Assembly (NCBI RefSeq): GCF_029227915.1
Contig: NC_079881.1
Location: 2,976,001 to 3,040,000, forward strand
Length of the DNA stretch: 64,000 bases
Source of the DNA: Hydractinia symbiolongicarpus
Taxonomy: Eukaryota; Cnidaria; Hydrozoa; Anthoathecata; Hydractiniidae
Direction of reading: 5' to 3'
Shown here: one piece after another, positions 51,001 through 63,390 of the stretch
Position numbering within the stretch: the first letter of the stretch is position 1
Layout of the letters: each line of letters starts with the position of its first letter
Translations under genes and position numbers: made by a program
Notes under the pieces: model-generated
Told to the model about the DNA's origin: nothing
Databases searched by the model: none
What the model saw: only the letters and a program-made list of their open reading frames with translations

Positions 51001-54000
51001 AGCGATGCAACATAGTAATAGCGGAAAAATGTCGCTAAATACATGTTGGTACGAATATGTGACGCAACCGTTGTAACTCAAACGGACTGATACCGCTAGA
51101 AAGTCATTGAAATGTAGTTTTTGAAACTGTCTCTATTTCTTCGGCGCGCGATATCGGCTAGGATTGGTCCCACAGCAAAAAATGACTTATTTATCTAAAT
51201 TTTTAAATGAACCGCTTCCACAGCGCCCAGTGTAATCGCTGATTTCCAACAATCATGTCAAAGTAAGAAGAATGTTATTTCTTGGAGTCCAGTTGGCTCA
51301 CTTATCACATTTATAAGGTCACACGCCAAAGTTAGCTCGGTTAAGTCCCACAGTCAATCGTTTCACTGTTAAAAACGATGCAACCTAGTAATATCAGAAA
51401 CATATTGCTAAATACATGTTGGTACGAATATGTGACGCAACCGTTGTAACTCAAACGGATTGATACCGCCAAAAAGCAATGAAATGTAGTTTCTGAGAAT
51501 GCCTCTCTTTTTTTGGCGTGTACTAACGGCCAGGATTGGTCCCACAGTAAAAAAAGACTTACTTATCTAAACTTCTAAATAAAGCGCTACAACAGAGCCT
51601 AGTGAAATCGCTGAAATCCAGCAATCATGTCAATTTAAGAAGAATGTTATTCCTTGGAGTCCAGTTGGCTCATTTATCACATTTATCAGGTCACAGTCCG
51701 AAGTTAGTTCAATTAAGTCCCACAGTCAATCGTTTCACTGTTAAAAGCGATACAACCTAGTAATATCGGAAAAAAATCACTATCTACATGTTGGTACGAA
51801 TATGTGACGCAACCGTTGTAACTCAAACGGACTGATACCGTTAGAAAGTAATTCAAATGTAGTTTCTGAAGCTGTCTCTATTTCTTCAGCGCCAACTAAC
51901 GGCTGGGTTTGGTCCCACAGTAAAAAAAGACTTACTTATCTAAATTTTTAAAAAAGCGCTACCACAGAGCATAGTGTACTTGGTGAATTCCAGCAATCAT
52001 GTCGAATTAAGAAGAATGTTATTCCTTAGAGTCCAATTTGCTCATTTATCGCATTGATAAGGTCGCAGTCCAGAATCAGTTCAATTAAGTCCCACAGTCA
52101 ATCGTTTCACTGTTAAAAGCGATGTAACGTAGCCACATCGAAAAAAATCACTAAATACATGTTGGTACGAATATGTGATGCAACCGTTGTAACTCAAACG
52201 GTTTGATACCGCCACGAAGTCAATGAGATTTTACTTTTTGAGAATGTCTCTATTTCTTCAGTGCGTGGTAACGGACAGGATTAATTCCACAGTAAAAAAA
52301 GACTTACTTATCTAAACTTCTAAATAAAGCGCTACCACAGAGGCTAGTGAAATCGCTGAATTCCAGCAATCATGTCAATTTAAGAAGAATGTTATTCCTT
52401 GGAGTCTAGTTGGCTCATTTATCACATTTATCAGGTCACAGTCCAATGTTAGTTCAACTAAGTCCCACAGTCAATCGTTTCACTGTTAAAAGCGATGCAA
52501 CCTAGTAACATCAGAAAAATGTCGCTAAATGCATGTTGGTACCAATATGTGACCCAACTGTTGTAACTCAAACGGACTGACACCGTTAGAAAGTAAGTGA
52601 GATGTAGTTTTTGAAACTGTCGCTCTTTCTTCAGCACGCGATAACGGCTAGGATTGGTCCCACAGTGAAAAATGACTTATTTATCTAAATTTTTAAATGA
52701 AGCGCTTCAACAGCGCCCAGTGTAATCGCTGATTTCCAACAATCATGTCAAAGTAAGAAGAATATTATTTCTTGGAGTCCAGTTGGCTCACTTATCACAT
52801 TTATAAGGTCACAGGTCAAAGTTAGTTCAATTTAGTCCCACAGTCCATCATTTCATTGTTAAAAGCGATATAACTTTGTAATATCGGAAAACTGTCACTA
52901 AATACATGTTGGTACGAATATGTGACGCAACCGTTGTAACTCAAACGGATTGATACCGCCAAAAAGCAATGAAATGTAGTTTCTGAGAATGCCTCTGTTT
53001 TTTTGGCGCGTACTAACAGACAGGATTGGTCCCACAGTAAAAAAAGACTTACTTATCTAAACTTCTAAATAATGCGCTACCACAGAGCCTAGTGAAATGT
53101 CTGAAATCCAGCAATCATGTCAATTTAAGGAGAATGTTATTCCTTGGAGTCCAGTTGGCTCATTTATCACATTTATCAGGTCACAGTCCAAAGTTAGTTC
53201 AATTAAGTCCCACAGTCAATCGTTTCACTGTTAAAAGCGATACAACCTAGTAATATCGGAAAAAAAATCACTATCTACATGTTGGTACGAATATGTGACG
53301 CAACCGTTGTAACTAAAACGGACTGATACCGTTAGAAAGTAATTGAAATGTAGTTATTGAAGCTGTCTCTATTTCTTTAGCGCGAACTAACGGCTGGGTT
53401 TGGTCCCACAGTAAAAAAAGACTTATTTATCTAAATTTTTAAAAAAGCGCTACCACAGAGCATAGTGTACTTGCTGAATTCCAGCAATCATGTCGAATTA
53501 AGAAGAATGTTATTTCTTGGAGTCCAGTTGGCTCACTTATTACATTTATAAGGTCACAGGCCAAAGTTAGTTCAGTTAAGTCCCACAGTCAATCATTTAA
53601 TTGTTAAAGGCGATATAACTTAGTAATATCGGAAAAATGTCAGTAAATACATGTTGGTACGAATATGTGACGGAGCCGTTGTATCTCAAACGGATTGATA
53701 CCGCCACGAAGTCAATGAGATTAAGTTTTTGAGAAGGTCTCCATTTCTTCAGTGCGTGCTAACGGACAGGATTGATCCCACAGTAAAAAAGGACTTATTT
53801 ATCTAAATATTTAAAAAAAGCGCTACCACAGAGCATAGTGTACTCGCTGAATCCAAGCAATCATGTCGAATTAAGAAGAATGTTATTTCTTGTAGTCAAA
53901 CTGGCACATTTATCACATTTATATGGTCAAAGTCCAAAATCAGTTCAATTAAGTCCAACAGTCAAACGTTTCACTGTTAAAAGCCATGCAACCTAGTAAT

Positions 54001-57000
54001 ATCAGAAAAATATCGCTAAATACATGTTGGTACGAATATGTGACCCAACTGTTGTAACTCAAATGGACTGACACCGTTAGAAAGTAAGTGAGATGTAGTT
54101 TTGAAACTGTCGCTCTTTCTTCAGCACGCGATAACGGCTAGGATTGGTCCGACAGTAAAGATTGACTTATTTATTTAAATTTTTAAATGAAGCGCTTCCA
54201 CAGCGCCCAGTGTAATCGCTGAGTTCCGGCAATCATGTCAAATTAAGAAGAATGTTATTTCTTGGAGTCCAATTGTCTCATTTATTACATTTATCAGGTC
54301 ACAGTCCAAAGTTAGTTCAATTAAGTCCCACCGTCAATCGTTTCACTGTTAAAAGCGATGCAACCTAGTAATATCAGAAACATATCGCTAAATACATGTT
54401 GGTACGACTATGTGACCCAGCCGTTGTAAATCAAACGGACTGACACAGTTAGAAAGTCAGTGAAATGTCGTATTTGTAACTGTCTTTATTTCTTCAGCGC
54501 GCGCTAACGGTTAGGATTGGTCCCACAGTAAAAACTGAATTTTTTATCTTAATTTCTAAATGAAGCGCTACCACAGCGCCCAGTTTAATCGCTGATTTCC
54601 AGCAATCATGTCAATTTAAGAAGAATTTTATTCCTTGGAGTCCAGTTGGCTCATTTATCACATTTATCAGGTCACAGTCCAATGTTAGTTCAACTAAGTC
54701 CCACAGTCAATCGTTTCACTGTTAAAAGCGATGCAACCTAGTAATAGCGGAAAAATGTCGCTAAATACATGTTGGTACGAATATGTGACGCAACCGTTGT
54801 AACTCAAACGGACTGATACCGCTAGAAAGTCATTGAAATGTAGTTTTTGAAACTGTCTCTATTTCTTCGGCGCGCGATATCGGCTAGGATTGGTCCCACA
54901 GTAAAAAATGACTTATTTATCTAAATTTTTAAATGAGCCGCTTCCACAGCGCCCAGTGTAATCGCTGATTTCCAACAATCATGTCAAAGTAAGAAGAATG
55001 TTATTTCTTGGAGTCCAGTTGGCTCACTTATCATATTTATAAGGTCACAGGTCAAAGTTAGTTCAATTAAGTCCCACAGTCAATCGTTTCACTGTTAAAA
55101 GCGATACAACCTAGTAATATCGTAAAAAAAAACACTATCTACATGTTGGTACGAATATGTGATGCAACCGTTGTAACTCAAACGGTTTGATACCGCCACG
55201 AAGTCAATGAGATTTACTTTTTGAGAATGTCTCTATTTCTTCAGTGCGTGGTAACGGACAGGATTGGTTCCACAGTAAAAAAAGACTTACTTATCTAAAC
55301 TTCTAAATAAAGCGCTACCACAGAGCCTAGTGAAATCGCTGAATTCCAGCAATCATGTCAATTTAAGAAGAATGTTATTCCTTGGAGTCCACTTGGCTCA
55401 TTTATCACATTTATCAGGTCACAGTCCAATGTTAGTTCAACTAAGTCCCACAGTCAATCGTTTCACTGTTAAAAGCGATACAACCTAGTAATATCGGAAA
55501 AAAATCACTATCTACATGTTGGTACGAATATGTGACGCAACCGTTGTAACTCAAACGGACTGATACCGTTAGAAAGTAATTCAAATGTAGTTTTTGAAGC
55601 TGTCTCTATTTCTTCAGCGCCAACTAACGGCTGGGTTTGGTCCCACAGTGAAAAATGACTTATTTATCTAAATTTTTAAATGAAGCGCTTCAACAGCGCC
55701 CAGTGTAATCGCTGATTTCCAACAATCATGTCAAAGTAAGAAGAATATTATTTCTTGGAGTCCAGTTGGCTCACTTATCACATTTATAAGGTCACAGGTC
55801 AAAGTTAGTTCAATTAAGTCCCACAGTCCATCATTTCATTGTTAAAAGCGATATAACTTTGTAATATCGGAAAACTGTCACTAAATACATGTTGGTACGA
55901 ATATGTGACGCAACCGTTGTAACTCAAACGGATTGATACCGCCAAAAAGCAATGAAATGTAGTTTCTGAGAATGCCTCTGTTTTTTTGGCGCGTACTAAC
56001 AGACAGGATTGGTCCCACAGTAAAAAAAGACTTACTTATCTAAACTTCTAAATAATGCGCTACCACAGAGCCTAGTGAAATGGCTGAAATCCAGCAATCA
56101 TGTCAATTTAAGGAGAATGTTATTCCTTGGAGTCCAGTTGGCTCATTTATCACATTTATCAGGTCACAGTCCAAAGTTAGTTCAATTAAGTCCCACAGTC
56201 AATCGTTTCACTGTTAAAAGCGATACAACCTAGTAATATCGGAAAAAAAATCACTATCTACATGTTGGTACGAATATGTGACGCAACCGTTGTAACTAAA
56301 ACGGACTGATACCGTTAGAAAGTAATTGAAATGTAGTTATTGAAGCTGTCTCTATTTCTTTAGCGCGAACTAACGGCTGGGTTTGGTCCCACAGTAAAAA
56401 AAGACTTATTTATCTAAATTTTTAAAAAAGCGCTACCACAGAGCATAGTGTACTTGCTGAATTCCAGCAATCATGTCGAATTAAGAAGAATGTTATTCCT
56501 TGGAGTCCAATTTGCTCATTTGTCACATTTATCAGGTCAAAGTCCAAAATCAGTTCAATTAAGTCCAACAGTCAAACGTTTCACTGTTAAAAGCCATGCA
56601 ACCTAGTAATATCAGAAAAATATCGCTAAATACATGTTGGTACGAATATGTGACCCAACTGTTGTAACTCAAATGGACTGACACCGTTAGAAAGTAAGTG
56701 AGATGTAGTTTTGAAACTGTCGCTCTTTCTTCAGCACGCGATAACGGCTAGGATTGGTCCGACAGTAAAGATTGACTTATTTATTTAAATTTTTAAATGA
56801 AGCGCTTCCACAGCGCCCAGTGTAATCGCTGAGTTCCGGCAATCATGTCAAATTAAGAAGAATGTTATTTCTTGGAGTCCAATTGTCTCATTTATTACAT
56901 TTATCAGGTCACAGTCCAAAGTTAGTTCAATTAAGTCCCACCGTCAATCGTTTCACTGTTAAAAGCGATGCAACCTAGTAATATCAGAAACATATCGCTA

Positions 57001-57688
57001 AATACATGTTGGTACGACTATGTGACCCAGCCGTTGTAAATCAAACGGACTGACACAGTTAGAAAGTCAGTGAAATGTCGTATTTGTAACTGTCTTTATT
57101 TCTTCAGCGCGCGCTAACGGTTAGGATTGGTCCCACAGTAAAAACTGAATTTTTTATCTTAATTTCTAAATAAAGCGCTACCACAGCGCCCAGTTTAATC
57201 GCTGATTTCCAGCAATCATGTCAATTTAAGAAGAATTTTATTCCTTGGAGTCCAGTTGGCTCATTTATCACATTTATCAGGTCACAGTCCAATGTTAGTT
57301 CAACTAAGTCCCACAGTCAATCGTTTCACTGTTAAAAGCGATGCAACCTAGTAATAGCGGAAAAATGTCGCTAAATACATGTTGGTACGAATATGTGACG
57401 CAACCGTTGTAACTCAAACGGACTGATACCGCTAGAAAGTCATTGAAATGTAGTTTTTGAAACTGTCTCTATTTCTTCGGCGCGCGATATTGGCTAGGAT
57501 TGGTCCCACAGTAAAAAATGACTTATTTATCTAAATTTTTAAATGAGCCGCTTCCACAGCGCCCAGTGTAATCGCTGATTTCCAACAATCATGTCAAAGT
57601 AAGAAGAATGTTATTTCTTGGAGTCCAGTTGGCTCACTTATCACATTTATAAGGTCACAGGTCAAAGTTAGTTCAATTAAGTCCCACA
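48001..57688 (+). repeat. 9,688-bp unit (~26 monomers), copy B
   Basis: This is a complete tandem copy of unit A that ends where the sequence switches from the expected GTCAATCG to GTGAATCAG at 57,689. Its near identity over 9.7 kb contrasts with the much larger differences between neighbouring monomers inside the unit. The copying was therefore recent and acted on the block as a whole. Collapse or expansion by the assembler is the main alternative. Confidence 0.93.
52656..57688 (+). repeat. Nested sub-block pair inside unit B
   Basis: The pair described in unit A recurs at +9,688 bp: 52,656-53,514 with 55,639-56,497, and 53,926-55,122 with 56,536 to the end of unit B. The eight-monomer and seven-monomer offsets are preserved, which confirms the order of events. 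Confidence 0.8.
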
Positions 57689-60390
57689 GTGAATCAGTTC
57701 ATTGTTAAAAGCGATATAACTTAGTAATATCGAAAAACTGTCCCTAAATACATGTTGGTACGAATATGTGACGCAACCGTTGTAACTCAAACGGATTGAT
57801 ACCGCCAAAAAGCAATGAAATGTAGTTTCTGAGAATGCCTCTCCTTTTTTGGCGTGTACTAACGGCCAGGATTGGTCCCACAGTAAAAAAAGACTTACTT
57901 ATCTAAACTTCTAAATAAAGCGCTACAACAGAGCCTAGTGAAATCGCTGAAATCCAGCAATCATGTCAATTTAAGAAGAATGTTATTCCTTGGAGTCCAG
58001 TTGGCTCATTTATCACATTTATCAGGTCACAGTCCGACGTTAGTTCAATTAAGTCCCACAGTCAATCGTTTCACTGTTAAAAGCGATACAACCTAGTAAT
58101 ATCGTAAAAAAAAACACTATCTACATGTTGGTACGAATATGTGATGCAACCGTTGTAACTCAAACGGTTTGATACCGCCACGAAGTCAATGAGATTTACT
58201 TTTTGAGAATGTCTCTATTTCTTCAGTGCGTGGTAACGGACAGGATTGGTTCCACAGTAAAAAAAGACTTACTTATCTAAACTTCTAAATAAAGCGCTAC
58301 CACAGAGCCTAGTGAAATCGCTGAATTCCAGCAATCATGTCAATTTAAGTAGAATGTTATTCCTTGGAGTCCAGTTGGCTTATTTATCACATTTATCAGG
58401 TCACAGTCCAATGTTAGTTCAACTAAGTCCCACAGTCAATCGTTTCACTGTTAAAAGCGATACAACCTAGTAATATCGGAAAAAAATCACTATCTACATG
58501 TTGGTACGAATATGTGACGCAACCGTTGTTACTCAAACGGACTGATACCGTTAGAAAGTAATTCAAATGTAGTTTTTGAAGCTGTCTCTATTTCTTCAGC
58601 GCCAACTAACGGCTGGGTTTGGTCCCACAGTAAAAAAAGACTTATTTATCTAAATTTTTAAAAAAGCGCTACCACAGAGCATAGTGTACTTGGTGAATTC
58701 CAGCAATCATGTCGAATTAAGAAGAATGTTATTCCTTAGAGTCCAATTTGCTCATTTATCGCATTGATAAGGTCGCAGTCCAGAATCAGTTCAATTAAGT
58801 CCCACAGTCAATCGTTTCACTGTTAAAAGCGATGTAACGTAGCCACATCGAAAAAAAATCACTAAATACATGTTGGTACGAATATGTGATGCAACCGTTG
58901 TAACTCAAACGGTTTGATACCGCCACGAAGTCAATGAGATTTACTTTTTGAGAATGTCTCTATTTCTTCAGTGCGTGGTAACGGACAGGATTGGTTCCAC
59001 AGTAAAAAAAGACTTACTTATCTAAACTTCTAAATAAAGCGCTACCACAGAGCCTAGTAAAATCGCTGAATTCCAGCAATCATGTCAATTTAAGAAGAAT
59101 GTTATTCCTTGGAGTCCAGTTGGCTCATTTATCACATTTATCAGGTCACAGTCCAATGTTAGTTCAATTAAGTCCCACAGTCAATCGTTGCACTGTTAAA
59201 AGCGATACAACCTAGTAATATCGGAAAAAAATCACTATCTACATGTTGGTACGAATATGTGACGCAACCGTTGTAACTCAAACGGACGGATACCGTTAGA
59301 AAGTAATTCAAATGTAGTTTTTGAAGCTGTCTCTATTTCTTCAGCGCCAACTAACGGCTGGGTTTGGTCCCACAGTAAAAAAAGACTTATTTATCTAAAT
59401 GTTTAAAAAAGCGCTACCACAGAGCATAGTGTACTTGGTGAATTCCAGCAATCATGTCGAATTAAGAAGAATGTTATTCCTTAGAGTCCAATTTCCTCAT
59501 TTATCGCATTGATAAGGTCGCAGTCCAGAATCAGTTCAATTAAGTCCCACAGTCAATCGTTTCACTGTTAAAAGCGATGCAACATAGTAATAGCGGAAAA
59601 ATGTCGCTAAATACATGTTGGTACGAATATGTAACGCAACCGTTGTAACTCAAACGGACTGATACCGCTAGAAAGTCATTGAAATGTAGTTTTTAAAACT
59701 GTCTCTATTTCTTCGGCGCGCGATATCGGCTAGGATTGGTCCCACAGTAAAAAATGACTTATTTATCTAAATTTTTAAATGAACCGCTTCCACAGCGCCC
59801 AGTGTAATCGCTGATTTCCAACTATCATGTTAAAGTAAGAAGAATGTTATTTCTTGGAGTCCAGTTGGCTCACTTATCACATTTATAAGGTCACACGCCA
59901 AAGTTAGTTCGGTTAAGTCCCACAGTCAATCGTTTCACTGTTAAAAGCGATGCAACCTAGTAATATCAGAAACATATCGCTAAATACATGTTGGTACGAA
60001 TATGTGACGCAACCGTTGTAACTCAAACGGACTGACATCGCTAGAAAGTCATTGAAATGTAGTTTTTGAAACTGTCTCTATTTCTTCGGCGCGCGATAAC
60101 GGCTAGGATTGGTCCCACAGTAAAAAATGACTTATTTATCTAAATTTTTAAATGAACCGCTTCCACAGCGCCCAGTGTAATCGCTGATTTCCAACAATCA
60201 TGTCAAAGTAAGTCGAATAATATTTCTTGAAATCCAATTGTCTCACTTTCACATTTATAAGGTCACAGTCCAAAATCAGTCCAATTAAGTCCCACCGTCA
60301 ATCGTTTCACTGTTAAAAACGATGCAACCTAGTAATATCAGAAACATATCGCTAAATACATGTTGGTACGAATATGTGACCCCACCGTTG
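57689..60390 (+). repeat. Diverged partial third pass of the 9.7-kb unit
   Basis: After 57,689 the sequence resembles 49,119 onward of unit B (GTGAATCAG, CCAAAAAGCAATG, CTACAACAGAGCC). It then runs through an approximate 745-bp tandem pair (GATGCAACCGTTG at 58,143 and 58,888) and resumes the unit order at AACATAGTAATAGCGG (59,581), GACATCGCTAG and the AATAATATTTCTTGAAATCC monomer (60,214). AACATAG at 59,581 is 9,689 bp after its unit B counterpart. Single-base differences are more frequent here than between A and B (for example ATCGAAAAACTGTCCC). Confidence 0.7.
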
Positions 60391-63390
60391 TAACTCAAAC
60401 GGATTGATACCGTTAGAAAGTCAATGAAATGTAGTTTTTGAAACTGTTGCTATTTCTGCAGCGCGCGATAACGGCTAGGATTAGTCCCACAGTAAAAAAA
60501 ATGACTTTTTTATTTAAATTTTTAAATGGAGTGCTACTACAGCGCGCAGTGTAATCCCTGAGTTCCGGCAATCATGTCAAATTTAGAAGAATGTTATTTC
60601 TTGGGTCCAGTTGGCTCACTTATCACATTTATAAGGTCACAGTCCAAAGTTAGTTCAATTAAGTTCCACAGTCAATCGTTTCACTGTTAAAAGCGATATA
60701 ACTTAGTAATATCGAAAAGATATCACTAAATACAGGTTGGTACGATTATGTGACGCAACCGTTGTAACTCAAACGGATTGATACCTCCAAGAAGTCAATG
60801 AAATGTAGTTTTTGAGAATGTCTCTATTTCTTCAGTGCGTGCTAACGGCCAGGATTGGTCCCACAGTAAAAAATGACTTATTTATCTTAATTTTTTAATA
60901 AAGTGCTTCCACAGCGACGAGTGTGATCGCTGAGTTCCAGCAATCATGTCAAATTAAGAAGAATGTTATTTCTTGTAGTCAAACTAGCTCATTTATAATA
61001 TTTATCAGGTCACAGTCCAAAGTTAGTTCAATTAAGTCCCACAGTCAATCGTTTCACTGTTAAAAGCGATGCAACTTAGTCATATCGGAAGAAAATCAGT
61101 AAATACATGTTGGTACGAATATGTGACGCAACCGTTGTAACTCAAACGGATTAACACCGTTAGAAAGTCAATGAAATGTAGTTTTTGAAACTGTTGCTAT
61201 TTCTGCAGCCTGCGATAACGGCTAGGATTGGCCCCACAGTAAAAAAATGACTTTTTTATTTAAATTTTTAAATGAAGTGCTACCACAGCGCGCAGTGTAA
61301 ACCCTGAGTTCCGGCAATCATGTCAAATTAAGAAGAATGTTATTTCTTGGGTCCAGTTGGCTCACTTATCACATTTATAAACTCACTGTCCAAAGTTAGT
61401 TCAATTAAGTTCCACAGTCAATCGTTTCACTGTTAAAAGCGATATAACTTAGTAATATCGAAAAGATATCACTAAATGCAGGTTGGTACGAATATGTGAC
61501 GCAACCGTTGTAACTCAAACGGACTGACATCGCTAGAAAGTCATTGAAATGTAGTTTTTGAAACTGTCTCTATTTCTTCGGCGCGCGATAACGGCTAGGA
61601 TTGGTCCCAGAGTAAAAAATGACTTATTTATCTAAATTTTTAAATGAACCGCTTCCACAGCGCCCAGTGTAATCGCTGATTTCCAACAATCATGTCAAAG
61701 TAAGACGAATAATATTTCTTGAAATCCAATTGTCTCACTTTCACATTTAAAAGGTCACAGTCCAAAATCAGTCCAATTAAGTCCTACCGTCAATCGTTTC
61801 ACTGTTAAAAACGATGCAACCTAGTAATATCAGAAACATATCGCTAAATACATGTTGGTACGAATATGTGACCCCACCGTTGTAACTCAAACGGATTGAT
61901 ACCGTTAGAAAGTCAATGAAATGTAGTTTTTGAAACTGTTGCTATTTCTGCAGCGCGAGATAACGGTAAGGATTAGTCCCACAGTAAAAAAATGACTTTT
62001 TTATTTAAATTTTTAAATGAAGTGCTACCACAGCGCGCAGTGTAAACCCTGAGTTCCGGCAATCATGTCAAATTAAGAAGAATGTTATTTCTTGGGTCCA
62101 GTTGGCTCACTTATCACATTTATAAAGTCACTGTCCAAAGTTAGTTCAATTAAGTTCCACAGTCAATCGTTTCACTGTTAAAAGCGATATAACTTAGTAA
62201 TATCGAAAAGATATCACTAAATACAGGTTGGTACCAATATGTGACGCAACCGTTGTAACTCAAACGGATTGATACCGCCAAAAAGTCAATGAAATGTAGT
62301 TTTTGAGAATGTCTCTATTTCTTCAGTGCGTGCTAGCGGCCAGGATTGGTCCCAGAGTAAAAAAAGACTTATTTATCTAAATTTTTAAATAAAGCGCTAC
62401 CACAGAGCCTAGTGTAATCGCTGGTTTCCAGCAATCATGTCAATTTATGAAGAATGTTATTTCTTGGAGTCCAATTGGCTCATTTATCACATTTATAAGG
62501 TCACAGTCGAGAATCAGTTCAATTAATTCCCAGAGTCAATCGCTTCACTGTTAAAAGCGATACAACTTAGTAATATCGGACAAAAATCACTAAATACATG
62601 TTGGTACAAATAAGTGGCGCAACCGTTGTAACTCAAACGGATTAACACCGTTAGAAAATCAATGAAATGTAGTTTTTGAAACTGTTGCTATTTCTGCAGC
62701 CTGCGATAACGGCTAGGATTGGCCCCACAGTAAAAAAATGACTTTTTTATTTAAATTTTTAAATGAAGCGCTACCACAGCGCGCAGTGTAAACCCTGAGT
62801 TCCGGCAATCATGTCAAATTAAGAAGAATGTTATTTCTTGGGTCCAGTTGGCTCACTTATCACATTTATAAAGTCACTGTCCAAAGTTAGTTCAATTAAG
62901 TTCCACAGTCAATCGTTTCACTGTTAAAAGCGATATAACTTAGTAATATCGAAAAGATATCACTAAATACAGGTTGGTACCAATATGTGACGCAACCGTT
63001 GTAACTCAAACGGATTGATACCGCCAAAAAGTCAATGAAATGTAGTTTTTGAGAATGTCTCTATTTCTTCAGTGCGTGCTAGCGGCCAGGATTGGTCCCA
63101 GAGTAAAAAAAGACTTATTTATCTAAATTTTTAAATAAAGCGCTACCACAGAGCCTAGTGTAATCGCTGGTTTCCAGCAATCATGTCAATTTATGAAGAA
63201 TGTTATTTCTTGGAGTCCAATTGGCTCATTTATCACATTTATAAGGTCACAGTCCAGAATCAGTTCAATTAGTTCCCAGAGTCAATCGCTTCACTGTTAA
63301 AAGCGATACAACTTAGTAATATCGGACAAAAATCACTAAATACATGTTGGTACAAATAAGTGGCGCAACCGTTGTAAATCAAACGGATTG
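60390..63390 (+). repeat. Domain 4: 1,492-bp and 746-bp repeats
   Basis: A distinct subtype appears, marked GACCCCACCGTTG, GTTGCTATTTCTGCAGC, AGCGCGCAGTGTAA, TTGGGTCCAGTTGG and ATACAGGTTGG. GACATCGCTAG at about 60,031 recurs at 61,523 (1,492 bp, four monomers). ATTTATGAAGAATG near 62,445 recurs at 63,191 (746 bp, two monomers), with CAAAAATCACTAAATAC and ACAAATAAGTGGCGC in both. ATACAGGTTGG removes one arm base of the palindrome in this subtype. Confidence 0.78.

Larger units (their letters stand above)
29900..60390 (+). repeat. Domain 3: hierarchical HOR block
   Basis: Domain 3 monomers are marked by ACGGACAGG, TTACTTATCTAAACTTC, AAAGTAAGAAGAAT, AATGTTAGTTCAACTAAG and the GCGCGCGATATCGGC variants. 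Between about 29,900 and 34,089 the order is irregular: an approximate three-monomer (1,118-bp) repeat links 31,430-32,130 with 32,550-33,250. After that, regular HORs appear. No open frame of 60 codons survives in this domain after about 30,280, although the monomers are otherwise clearly related to domains 1 and 2. Confidence 0.82.
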
